From positions 1-59,522 of the forward strand of contig JAHBAS020000001.1 in the NCBI GenBank assembly GCA_018499965.2: DNA of 59,522 bases, in the 5' to 3' direction. This document shows, in pieces, positions 42,490-50,395 of this stretch; position 1 is the stretch's first letter, and each line of letters starts with the position of its first letter. A program made the position numbers and the translations under genes. Origin of the DNA: Candidatus Uhrbacteria bacterium. GTDB taxonomy: Bacteria; Patescibacteriota; Patescibacteriia; 2-12-FULL-60-25. The notes beneath the pieces were generated by a model. That model searched no databases, was not told where the DNA came from, and worked only from the letters and a program-made list of their open reading frames with translations.

Positions 42490-42519
42490 CGAGTTGCTCC
42501 GAAACCCGCGAGCAACTCG
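42490..42519 (+). other. Leader hairpin of islet gene 3
   Basis: CGAGTTGCTC and GAGCAACTCG form a perfect 10-bp stem around a 10-nt loop in the leader. No T tract follows, so it is more likely a 5' stabiliser or regulatory structure than a terminator. Confidence 0.6.
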
Positions 42520-42572
42520 GGGGTGGAGGATGTAGATAACATGGTAGGTAAACAACAAGAGTGGAGGTCAGG

Positions 42573-44237
42573 ATGAAACCAAGTCAAGCTCTGTTTGCAC
42601 TTTTGACAGTGCTCATGGCGATATTCGCCACGGGCTGTGCAGAAGACAAAATGTCTGGCGACGGCAACGTCGGCAAGGCAAGCGTCGCTCTTCAGTCTCC
42701 GGCAGGGGATTGCGTCACGGGTACGATTCAGATCCGCAATAGCAGCAATGCTATCGTTTCGAGTATCGCCACGGATTGCACGGATGCTTCGCAGGAAGTC
42801 ATTCTCCAGCCCGGCGATTACACGATCGGCATGGCATCGGGGTACACCTGCAATCCTGCAGGAACTCCGGATACGGGATACGTGGATTGCACGTACCTCA
42901 CATCCAATCCGAGTCCGTTCCATGTGAGCGTAGGCGTCCGAACGCAGGTGTCGTTGAACTTCCAGTTCAACTACGAGAATCGGAATGTCGCTGTCGTCTT
43001 TGGCGTGGGGTCGGTAGACCTTACGCTCGGCGATGCCGGTGTTCAGAATCTTTGTGGTTCGGGAACGTCCGCGCGTACATGTACGACGGACGAAGTCTGT
43101 GCGGTGCTAGACAACGTCACGCCTCCGCGGTGCTACACCAAGTGTGGTACCACGGGGATCGCGTGTGCAACCGGACAGGTTTGCATTCCCGTCGCGACGC
43201 AAATCGCGACGACATCAACAGATCCCACGCTCGTTCTCGTTTCGATCGGCTCGCAAGCCAATCTGCAAACGATCTTGCATCTCTGTGCTCCAGGAACGTC
43301 TGGTGCTGGTGGTGCGAGTGGGACTGGTGGTACGTCGGGTGTTGCTGGAAGTAGTTCAGCTGGTGGTTCAACCACGAATGGTGGAACGACTGGCGTTGCC
43401 GGAAGTAGCGGTACCCTCGGCGGCGCATCAAGCGCCGGCGGAACCGTTTCAACCGGTGGCGCGAGCGCAACTGGTGGTACGACGGCTCAGCCGGGCATGA
43501 CTTGCTCTGCTGCAGGCGTAACGGTTAGTTGTACGATCACGAATTGCGCCCAGGCGGCAATTATTTGCACGGACAGTGGAAATGGTCTCGTGTGGGGCGG
43601 ATGCGTATGTCTTTCGTCCGGTACCGGCGGTGCATCGAGCACTGGCGGCACTTCCTCAGTCGGTGGCACGAGTGCAACCGGTGGCGTTACAGCCGCAGGT
43701 GGTACTACGGCAACCGGCGGAACGACTGGTACGGCTGGATCAACGGGTACGCCGTTCCCGGTCGCATGCACGGCAGGGCAGCAAGTGATTCGTTTCGACG
43801 CGAATAACATCGTTGTCGGACCGGTTCATGACGTGCCCTTCCCCGGCAGTAATGCCATTCGGTTCGAAGGCATGCGTGTGTCGCTTGGTACGTGGGGCGC
43901 GTTGTGTTCGGATCTCGATTCGAGCAATTTCACATTCACCTGCGTCACCTCGTGGACATCCGGACTCTGGGAGTTTCAGATGTACATGCCGATGGCAGGT
44001 GCATACGGAAATGAGATCTACTGGGGTGACCGTAATTACTACGGCCCTGGTTGTCCCGCACAATGGGGCGGAAGCGGTTCCACGCTTGGAACACTTACCG
44101 TCGCTCCCTGTTTGGATCAGGCGCATCCGTACACGATCTCACTCGTCGGAAATCTGACGTGGCGCGATCCGAATGCGGCTACGCATTGTGAAGCAAACGA
44201 GATGCTCAGCTACAACGGACAGGTCCTCATTCCGTAG
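42573..44237 (+). CDS. Surface lipoprotein with Cys modules and TGGT/TGGA repeats (islet gene 3)
   Basis: A 554-residue lipoprotein. Signal MKPSQALFALLTVLMAIFATGC, lipidated Cys at residue 22. The first 240 residues align with islet gene 2 (CVTGTIQIRNSSNAIV, EVILQPGDYTIGMASG, VVFGVGSVDLTLGD, CGSGTSARTCTTDEVCAVL...ACATGQVCIPVA). Two low-complexity blocks (about 248-310 and 352-392; SGAGGASGTGGTSGVAG, TGGTSSVGGTSATGG) bracket a Cys module (CSAAGVTVSCTITNC...GNGLVWGGCVC) like that of gene 1. A C-terminal β-rich domain (about 398-554) has several Cys. GGAGG precedes the ATG. The repeat blocks could vary in length between strains. Confidence 0.86.
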   Translation: MKPSQALFALLTVLMAIFATGCAEDKMSGDGNVGKASVALQSPAGDCVTGTIQIRNSSNAIVSSIATDCTDASQEVILQPGDYTIGMASGYTCNPAGTPDTGYVDCTYLTSNPSPFHVSVGVRTQVSLNFQFNYENRNVAVVFGVGSVDLTLGDAGVQNLCGSGTSARTCTTDEVCAVLDNVTPPRCYTKCGTTGIACATGQVCIPVATQIATTSTDPTLVLVSIGSQANLQTILHLCAPGTSGAGGASGTGGTSGVAGSSSAGGSTTNGGTTGVAGSSGTLGGASSAGGTVSTGGASATGGTTAQPGMTCSAAGVTVSCTITNCAQAAIICTDSGNGLVWGGCVCLSSGTGGASSTGGTSSVGGTSATGGVTAAGGTTATGGTTGTAGSTGTPFPVACTAGQQVIRFDANNIVVGPVHDVPFPGSNAIRFEGMRVSLGTWGALCSDLDSSNFTFTCVTSWTSGLWEFQMYMPMAGAYGNEIYWGDRNYYGPGCPAQWGGSGSTLGTLTVAPCLDQAHPYTISLVGNLTWRDPNAATHCEANEMLSYNGQVLIP

Positions 44238-44254
44238 CGTCTCTCGCTCCTTTT

Positions 44255-44359
44255 CACCTCGAATCATTCTCATATGATTCGTTGTAATCTCCTTGATCCC
44301 TGATTCTCTTGCTTGCGTTTTCGAACGCAGGCAATCGAGAGTCAGGGATTTTTGGTTTC
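44255..44359 (+). repeat. 105-bp direct repeat downstream of islet gene 3
   Basis: 99 of 105 positions match 41060-41164, including the terminator hairpin. Confidence 0.92.
44297..44355 (+). terminator. Terminator of islet gene 3
   Basis: The same hairpin as at 41101-41157 (ATCCCTGA/TCAGGGAT with inner stems), followed by TTTTTGG. Confidence 0.88.
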
Positions 44360-44373
44360 TTGTGAGAAATTCC

Positions 44374-44405
44374 AAGCCCCCTGACAAGGGGATTTAGGGG
44401 TTCTT
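44374..44405 (+). repeat. Palindromic repeat family A, copy 3 (right boundary of the lipoprotein islet)
   Basis: CCCCTGACAAGGGG palindrome with the TTTAGGGGTTCT tail, same orientation as 38921-38963. The O-antigen-ligase-like gene promoter begins right after it. Confidence 0.87.
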
Positions 44406-44408
44406 CCG

Positions 44409-44417
44409 TGCTACAAT
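44409..44417 (+). promoter_or_regulatory. Extended -10 box of the O-antigen-ligase-like gene
   Basis: TGC-TACAAT ends 10 nt before the ATG at 44428. The -35 region falls inside repeat A. Confidence 0.55.
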
Positions 44418-44427
44418 GGTCTCATCC

Positions 44428-45882
44428 ATGTCTCATGCATCTGATGCGTCGGGATACGCCACGCTTGGGTGGGGAGTTTTTTTGATCCTTGCCTTAACCG
44501 CCATTCTGATTGTCGCAGGATTGCCATTAGGTCCGATTACGGTTTTGGGTGGCGTTGTTGCGGTGCTTTTTGCGTACGCATATCCCTACATCGCGCTTGG
44601 TTTGATGGCGCTTCTCATTCCTTTTTTAGGCATCTTCGTTCATATTCCTGCAGATGCGCTTTCAATTGGGGCGCGCGTTTTTGGCGGATCGATCGACTTT
44701 TTGCTTGGGGAATTGGTGGCCTATATTCTCCTCATCGTGTGGGGGATGAAAGTGATTGCGTTATGGATAAGTCGTGGGGATTCAAATTGGAAGCCGTGGT
44801 TTCCGCTATTCGGTCCCATGCTTCTCGTTGTCGCAGCGCATCTTTTAACCATCTGGTCGCCGTTTCAACCTGATGCGCTTCTCGTGATCAAGTACACGAT
44901 CCGTCCGGTGTTGTTTTGCTACTTGATCTACGTTGCCTTGCCCGTGAATTTTATCCGTTCGCGTCGTCGGTTGAAATCGATCTTGGGTATTGTGGTGGCA
45001 ACGGGAATTTTTTCCGCGCTCATCGGTTTCGTTTCCCTTTTTAGCTCGCAGAACGCAGGGCAGCTTTTTCCGCGTGCCACTCCATTACCGATGTTCGGCG
45101 TGCATCCGATTGGTGATAATCACAATGTCCTTGCGGAGTGGCTGGCGGTTTGCGTGCCGGCGACGATGGCGTTATGGCTATTAGTTTCATCGTCGCGTAT
45201 CAAGCGCCTTCTTGTGCTTGCGGCGGTTTTTCAAGTCATGATCGGATTGCTCACGTTTGCGCGAACCTATTGGATTGTTTTTGCAGCTGAGGTCTTCCTT
45301 GCCGGATGGCTGGTATGGCGTGAACAACTTCGTCGGTTTGTGCCATACGTTGGCATTGGACTTCTTTTATTGCTTCCGCTTGGGGCGCTTATGGCGGCGT
45401 TTAGCAGCACGGCGCTTGTTGCGAGTTCTACGTCTACGCGCTTTATGATGGCGGAGATTGCGATTTCGCTTTGGCAACAAAGTCCGTGGATCGGTGCGGG
45501 CGCAGGAACGTTCGTTGATCGTATCGGATCGACGGCGCTTTTTACCATTGAATATGGAAATCCGCTTGATGCGCATGGATGGTTGCAAAAATTATTCGCT
45601 GAAACCGGCGTGATCGGATTTGCGGCCGTGGCGTGGTTCGTTTGGTCTGCGTTTCAATTGGTACGTTCGTCACTGCGTTCGACGTTTACGCATGCGCAGA
45701 TGCACGTTGAACGTACGGTGATCCTTTTTCTTTCCATCGGTGCCATCGGTGCGCTTATCTACCAGTTGTTTAATACGAATTATTGGACGGGAAAAATGTG
45801 GTTCGCTTTAGGATTGCTTATCGCAGCAACGCGCGCACTTGCCTCGTCGCATGCTTCCTATGATGACGCCGAACGCTCCTGA
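44428..45882 (+). CDS. O-antigen ligase/polymerase-like membrane protein
   Basis: A 484-residue protein with about twelve membrane helices, matching the Wzy/WaaL-type O-antigen ligase family by topology and by the large external loop after the mid-protein helices (FPRATPLPMFGVHPIGDNHNVLAEWLAV near residue 230; STSTRFMMAEIAISLWQQSPWIGAGAGTFVD near 330, a family signature; NPLDAHGWLQKLFAETGVIGF). Such enzymes join or polymerise lipid-linked glycans outside the membrane. The start ATG is 44428, since an ATG at 44416 lies inside the -10 box. Its 3' end overlaps the next GT4 gene. Confidence 0.88.
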   Translation: MSHASDASGYATLGWGVFLILALTAILIVAGLPLGPITVLGGVVAVLFAYAYPYIALGLMALLIPFLGIFVHIPADALSIGARVFGGSIDFLLGELVAYILLIVWGMKVIALWISRGDSNWKPWFPLFGPMLLVVAAHLLTIWSPFQPDALLVIKYTIRPVLFCYLIYVALPVNFIRSRRRLKSILGIVVATGIFSALIGFVSLFSSQNAGQLFPRATPLPMFGVHPIGDNHNVLAEWLAVCVPATMALWLLVSSSRIKRLLVLAAVFQVMIGLLTFARTYWIVFAAEVFLAGWLVWREQLRRFVPYVGIGLLLLLPLGALMAAFSSTALVASSTSTRFMMAEIAISLWQQSPWIGAGAGTFVDRIGSTALFTIEYGNPLDAHGWLQKLFAETGVIGFAAVAWFVWSAFQLVRSSLRSTFTHAQMHVERTVILFLSIGAIGALIYQLFNTNYWTGKMWFALGLLIAATRALASSHASYDDAERS

Positions 45883-46996
45883 TTCGCGTCCGCTTGTCCT
45901 CCATGTCATTCCTTCACTTGGCATTGGCGGCGCGGAGCGTTTTGTGATTGAGCTTTGCGATCGGTTGCCATGGCATGGATTCCGAACAAAACTTCTCGTG
46001 CTATTTGGCGATGGTCCGCTCCGAACGGACGTACGCATGCGAAACATTCGATGGTCGCAGGTTGCACCTTCGATACATACGAATCGTTTCACGTTTGTAC
46101 GGCATCTCGAACGAAAGATTTTTACGGATATCGATCGTCGTCCGGCGATCGTTCATACGCATTTGTTCGGCGCGGATTTTTGGACGCTTATGGCGCGCGC
46201 TTTGCATGCTCCAGAGCGATTGTTTTCTGAGCAGGGCGTTCCGTATCCTCGTTTTCTTTCCACCGCGCACAATATTGATCATGAAGATTCGGTGATTCGA
46301 CACGCGGTTCGTCGTTTTTCCGTCCACGGATATGAGCGCATCGTGAGCGTGTCTGATGCGGTCCGCGAATATGCGATCAAAAATCTCGGCGCATCGCCAC
46401 GTCGCGTGATGACAATTGATGGCATGAGTTTTTTGGATGCGCCTCCGCGTCCGCCCGTTCCGTTCCATGATCCGCCGCGCTTTGTTACGGTGGCACGTCT
46501 CGTTCCGCAAAAGGGGATTGAGACCGCGCTTCGTGCACTCGCGAACGTTCCTCCGCCATGGCAGTACACGATTCTTGGAGGTGGAGTTTTGGAACGTGAT
46601 TTGAAAGAGCTTGCTGAATCGCTCGGTATCGCTTCTCGCGTCCGATTCATGGGCGCATCGCTTCGTTCGCCCGAGATCTTGGAAGAGTCTGATGTTTTTC
46701 TCTTCCCGTCCCGATGGGAAGGGCTTGGTTCGGCGGTTATCGAAGCGGCATCCATTGGTCTTCCGGCGCTCGTTTCCGATATTCCGGCTCTTCGATCCGT
46801 TTTTCCTGAATCATCGCGACTGCCCGTGGATGATCCAGAGGCGTGGACGAAAGCGATTCGCGCGCTATTGCGTACACCGGATCGCGTGCAAGCATCTGCG
46901 CAAGCGCTCATGCCAGGTATTCGTTCGCGTTTCCATCCGGATACGATCGTGCGACAATACGCAGAGGTTTATCGGGAATTACTAGGTGGTGCATAG
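45851..46996 (+). CDS. GT4 family glycosyltransferase
   Basis: About 381 residues, GT-B fold. N-terminus: VLHVIPSLGIGGAERFVIELCDRLP, IVHTHLFGADFWTLMARAL, YERIVSVSDAVREYAI. C-terminal donor domain: RFVTVARLVPQKGIETALRAL near 220-240, YTILGGGVLERDLKEL and SRWEGLGSAVIEAASIGLPALVSDIPALRSV (E-x7-E) near 292-322. It overlaps the preceding gene; ATGs at 45851, 45860 and 45863 are all possible starts. It probably adds a sugar in the glycan polymerised by the upstream protein. Confidence 0.9.
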   Translation: MLPMMTPNAPDSRPLVLHVIPSLGIGGAERFVIELCDRLPWHGFRTKLLVLFGDGPLRTDVRMRNIRWSQVAPSIHTNRFTFVRHLERKIFTDIDRRPAIVHTHLFGADFWTLMARALHAPERLFSEQGVPYPRFLSTAHNIDHEDSVIRHAVRRFSVHGYERIVSVSDAVREYAIKNLGASPRRVMTIDGMSFLDAPPRPPVPFHDPPRFVTVARLVPQKGIETALRALANVPPPWQYTILGGGVLERDLKELAESLGIASRVRFMGASLRSPEILEESDVFLFPSRWEGLGSAVIEAASIGLPALVSDIPALRSVFPESSRLPVDDPEAWTKAIRALLRTPDRVQASAQALMPGIRSRFHPDTIVRQYAEVYRELLGGA

Positions 46997-47002
46997 CCGT
47001 AT

Positions 47003-48211
47003 ATGCGTATTCTCCACATCAATAAATTTTTTGATCATCGCGGTGGCGTGGAGGTGTATCTCCATCGTCTCATGCGACATCAGGCGGAGGCTGGGCATGA
47101 GGTCCATGCGCTTTCGACGCGCGCGGCGCATAACGTTCCTTCTGCGGATGAATCCTATTTTATCCATCGATTCGATTTTGCGCGTTCCGAAGGGTGGAAA
47201 GAGGATCTTAGAAAAGCCGGAGCTTTTCTTTGGAATAGAGAGGCGCAGCATGCCACGGAACGCGTCTTGCATGACGTGAAGCCGGATGTGATTCACCTTC
47301 ACAATATCTACCACCATTTTTCCACGTCTATTTTAACGCCGATTCGCGCATCCGGAATTCGCTGCGTGCAGACATTGCATGATTTAAAACTCGCTTGCCC
47401 GAATTACAGCATGTTCACGGAAGGAAAAGTTTGCCATCGGTGCAAGGGCGGGCGGTATACGAATGCGATCAAACATCGGTGTTTGGCACGACCGCTTTCT
47501 GCGAATGTTCTCGCAGCTGCGGAAATGACCATGACAAAAGTCGCGCAATCGTATGAACAAACCGTGCATCGATTCATCGCACCATCGGAATTTTTGCGAC
47601 GGACCATGGTTGAGTGGGGTGAGCCAGCGGCGAAGTTCGAAGTGATTCCGAATCCGGCTGATCTCCCACGGTCTCCCGTGGAATCGGGTGGGGGATTTAT
47701 CCTGTACGCCGGACGATTAACGGTGGGGAAGGGATTGGAAACGCTTATTCGCGCATCGGTCGATGTACCGACATTGCCGATCCATATCGCTGGAACGGGC
47801 GTTGACGGAGATCGTCTCCAGCACATCGCTCGATCATTGGGCGCATCGCATATTTCGTTTCTCGGTTTCGTTCCTCCGGATGAGTTGGCGGCGATGCGTG
47901 CAAAGGCTGAAGCGGTGGTGTTGCCATCCGTGCAGTATGAGAATTCGCCACTTGCCATCCTCGAGGCTATGGGCGACGGACTTCCGGTGATCGCCTCTGC
48001 GATCGGAGGAATTCCAGAGCTCGTAGACGATGGAGAGAATGGTATTCTCGCAGCTCCGGGCGACATTGAGGCTTGGACCGAGGCATTACGTCGTTTTGCG
48101 GCTATCCCGGCAGAAGCGCGACGGATTATGGGCGGATGTGGGCGTACGCGTATTGCAAAGCGGCATTTGTGGGTTGATCATTTGAGACAAGTTGAGCGTA
48201 TGTATCGATAG
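47003..48211 (+). CDS. GT4 family glycosyltransferase
   Basis: A 402-residue GT-B enzyme: MRILHINKFFDHRGGVEVYLHRLMRHQ at the start, VIHLHNIYHHFSTSILTPI, FIAPSEFLRRTMVEWG, FILYAGRLTVGKGLETLIRAS near 231-251 and YENSPLAILEAMGDGLPVIASAIGGIPELVDDG near 312-345. A Cys-rich insert between residues 130 and 160 (CPNYSMFTEGKVCHRCKGGRYTNAIKHRC) could bind zinc; such inserts are known in some GT4 enzymes of capsule clusters. It is 6 nt after the previous GT4 gene. The 48212-48342 bases downstream show no gene. Confidence 0.9.
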   Translation: MRILHINKFFDHRGGVEVYLHRLMRHQAEAGHEVHALSTRAAHNVPSADESYFIHRFDFARSEGWKEDLRKAGAFLWNREAQHATERVLHDVKPDVIHLHNIYHHFSTSILTPIRASGIRCVQTLHDLKLACPNYSMFTEGKVCHRCKGGRYTNAIKHRCLARPLSANVLAAAEMTMTKVAQSYEQTVHRFIAPSEFLRRTMVEWGEPAAKFEVIPNPADLPRSPVESGGGFILYAGRLTVGKGLETLIRASVDVPTLPIHIAGTGVDGDRLQHIARSLGASHISFLGFVPPDELAAMRAKAEAVVLPSVQYENSPLAILEAMGDGLPVIASAIGGIPELVDDGENGILAAPGDIEAWTEALRRFAAIPAEARRIMGGCGRTRIAKRHLWVDHLRQVERMYR

Positions 48212-48342
48212 TCGTTGGCGATTTTGAACGCTGTTTTTTTGAATCTTTGATAACGTCTTTTTCTTTTTTTCTCACCTTTCCTGACTGAAGTTGTCGCCGA
48301 GGACCTCGCTCATGCAAAAACCTATTCATGTCAGTGTTTTTC

Positions 48343-48351
48343 TGCTACCTT
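48343..48351 (+). promoter_or_regulatory. Extended -10 box of the glycoside-hydrolase-like gene
   Basis: TGC-TACCTT ends 8 nt before the ATG at 48360; there is no Shine-Dalgarno between. Confidence 0.45.
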
Positions 48352-48359
48352 TTGCGTAA

Positions 48360-50390
48360 ATGAGATGGCAACGAAGCGTGCTTGCTTTGTGTGTCGCTGT
48401 CCTCGTGGGCGCGTCTTTTTTGCATGCGCCTGCTGCTCGCGCCGCGCTTGGTTCACAGTCCGCGCCAAAATTATTGAATCTCTGGTTTGATTGGCAAATC
48501 ACGGATGCGGACGTGGAGCAGCTTTCAAAATGGGATGCGGTCGTGGTCGACATGGACCAGCAGGCCCGATATACGGATCGTATTCGCGCGCTCAAGAAGA
48601 AGAATCCGAATATTAAGATTCTCGCATACATTTCTGCTTCGAATATTGCGGCCGCACGCTTCGTAGAAGAAACGCATTTTCCCGGATACAAGCTTGCGCA
48701 AGCAATTCCGGAATCGTGGTTTTTGCATCGCGGAAAAGAGCGCGTAGGTTTTTGGTCTGGTGCGTGGTTATTGAATGCCGCAGATACTGCGCCTCGTGAT
48801 GCGAGCGGTCGTCGATGGATCGATTTTTTTCCGCAATTCGTGTCGGATGAATTGTGGTCATCAGGATTATGGGATGGCATTTTTCTGGATGACGCCTTGC
48901 CTGGGCCAACGTGGTTCGTTGGAAGCGGATTGGATGTTGATGGGGATGGAAAAGCGGATCCAGATGCGGATGTGAATGCGGCATGGAAGCGGGGATGGAA
49001 AGCCATGGCGCAAGGGTTGCGAGCAAAGCTCGGAGCGTCTGCGATCCTCGTTGGAAATGGTTCTGCTGAGTATGCGTCTGTGCTTAACGGCGTATTGTTC
49101 GAAGATTTTCCAAAGTACGGATGGGCGGAAGGATTCAAGAACTATCAGAACTCCATTGCGAGCAATACGAAGCCAAGTTTTACGGCGATCAATTCCAATG
49201 CGAATAATACGTCCAATCCCTCCAGCTATCGCGAGATGCGTTTGGGATTAGGATCTGCGATGCTTGGCGACGGGTATTATTCTTTCGACTACGGCAATCA
49301 GGATCATGGTCAAACCTGGTGGTACGACGAGTACGATGCCAAGCTCGGGAATCCGATCGGTGCTCCAAGGCTCATGCTTCCTGAAGGAAAAACAGGTACG
49401 ATTGATGGCGTGTGGTGGCGTGATTATGAAAAAGGCGCAGTCGTAGTAAATAGCCTTTCATCTTCCCAGCGTCTCTCGTTGCCAGCGGTGTATGAGCGTA
49501 TCCGTGGCACACAAGATGCGGCGGTGAATAGCGGACGCGCGGAAACGGAAATCACCTTGCAGAGTCGCGATGCGTTGCTGCTCTATCGTCGTACGGAAGC
49601 CTCGACATTGTCTCGTTCGACGTCGTATATCAACGGATCTCTGTTTCGCGTGTATCGCGTGGATGGCACGCAGCTTCGTTCAGCCTTCGTAGCACAGCGT
49701 AGCGATGTGTCAGGAGGTATTCCGGTACTCTCGCACGATCTTGACGCGGACGGTAAGCAGGATCTCGTTTCTGCGAATCAGGGGATGGTGACGATCGTTT
49801 ATGGAAACGGGAAGCGTTCGAGTTTTCGTCCTTTTGGTGTGGCATTCAAGGGTGCGATGTCCCTGGCTGTCGGACATGCGGATCGTGATGCGCAGCTTGA
49901 AATCATCGTTGGCCGCGATGGTGCGAGTACCGTTCGCGTGATGGAATCGAATGGAACGCAGCAGGCGAGTTGGCAGGCGTACGGTGCTAATTTTAAGGGT
50001 GGTACGAGTGTAGGCATCGGAGATCTCGATGGGGATGGTAAACGGGAGATCGTGACCGGAGCCGGTCCTACGGGCGGTCCGCATGTCCGTATTTTCAAAA
50101 CCGATGGAAGCGCGTGGGGCGGGTCCTTTTTTGCCTTTGACGCCAAGGAGCGCGGCGGGGTACATGTGGCCGTAGGTGATATTGACGGAGATGGTAAAGA
50201 TGAGATCGTAACCGGTTCCGGTCAGGGAACGGTGCCACGCGTACGCATCTTTAATGGGAAAGGGGAATTACGTCGGGAGTTCACGCTTGATAATACGCTT
50301 TCAACGCGAGGCGTCGGGATTACGCTCGCGGATATTGATAGCGATAATGGGTTAGATATTCTGGCGTCCGGTCTTCGGATCACGCCATAA
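48360..50390 (+). CDS. Secreted glycoside-hydrolase-like (GHL15/TIM-barrel) protein with FG-GAP repeats
   Basis: A 676-residue secreted protein. The signal peptide (MRWQRSVLALCVAVLVG...ARAA) ends near residue 29. Residues about 36-400 resemble putative glycosyl-hydrolase barrels of the GHL15/GH114 kind: LNLWFDWQITDADVEQLSKWDAVVVDMDQQARY, IKILAYISASN, WDGIFLDDALPGPTWF (acidic residues at strand ends), ILVGNGSAEYASVLNGVLFEDFP. A DVDGDGKADPDADVN loop near 200 is a calcium-binding type motif. Residues about 440-676 hold FG-GAP/VCBS-like repeats (DLDADGKQDLVSANQG, DLDGDGKREIVTGAG, DIDGDGKDEIVTGSG), each likely to bind calcium. It may trim or process the exopolysaccharide; the activity is inferred. 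Confidence 0.82.
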   Translation: MRWQRSVLALCVAVLVGASFLHAPAARAALGSQSAPKLLNLWFDWQITDADVEQLSKWDAVVVDMDQQARYTDRIRALKKKNPNIKILAYISASNIAAARFVEETHFPGYKLAQAIPESWFLHRGKERVGFWSGAWLLNAADTAPRDASGRRWIDFFPQFVSDELWSSGLWDGIFLDDALPGPTWFVGSGLDVDGDGKADPDADVNAAWKRGWKAMAQGLRAKLGASAILVGNGSAEYASVLNGVLFEDFPKYGWAEGFKNYQNSIASNTKPSFTAINSNANNTSNPSSYREMRLGLGSAMLGDGYYSFDYGNQDHGQTWWYDEYDAKLGNPIGAPRLMLPEGKTGTIDGVWWRDYEKGAVVVNSLSSSQRLSLPAVYERIRGTQDAAVNSGRAETEITLQSRDALLLYRRTEASTLSRSTSYINGSLFRVYRVDGTQLRSAFVAQRSDVSGGIPVLSHDLDADGKQDLVSANQGMVTIVYGNGKRSSFRPFGVAFKGAMSLAVGHADRDAQLEIIVGRDGASTVRVMESNGTQQASWQAYGANFKGGTSVGIGDLDGDGKREIVTGAGPTGGPHVRIFKTDGSAWGGSFFAFDAKERGGVHVAVGDIDGDGKDEIVTGSGQGTVPRVRIFNGKGELRREFTLDNTLSTRGVGITLADIDSDNGLDILASGLRITP

Positions 50391-50395
50391 ACGAT

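Noticed and set aside
43300-43760. Tandem repeats in the lipoprotein genes as a CRISPR array
   Set aside because: The repeats are in-frame codons for Gly/Thr/Ser/Ala, have no constant spacer length and no cas genes are near.
48212-48300. GGCG...CGCT plus T8 after the GT4 gene as a terminator
   Set aside because: The stem is too short and A/T-rich to support a confident call, although the T tract is suggestive.
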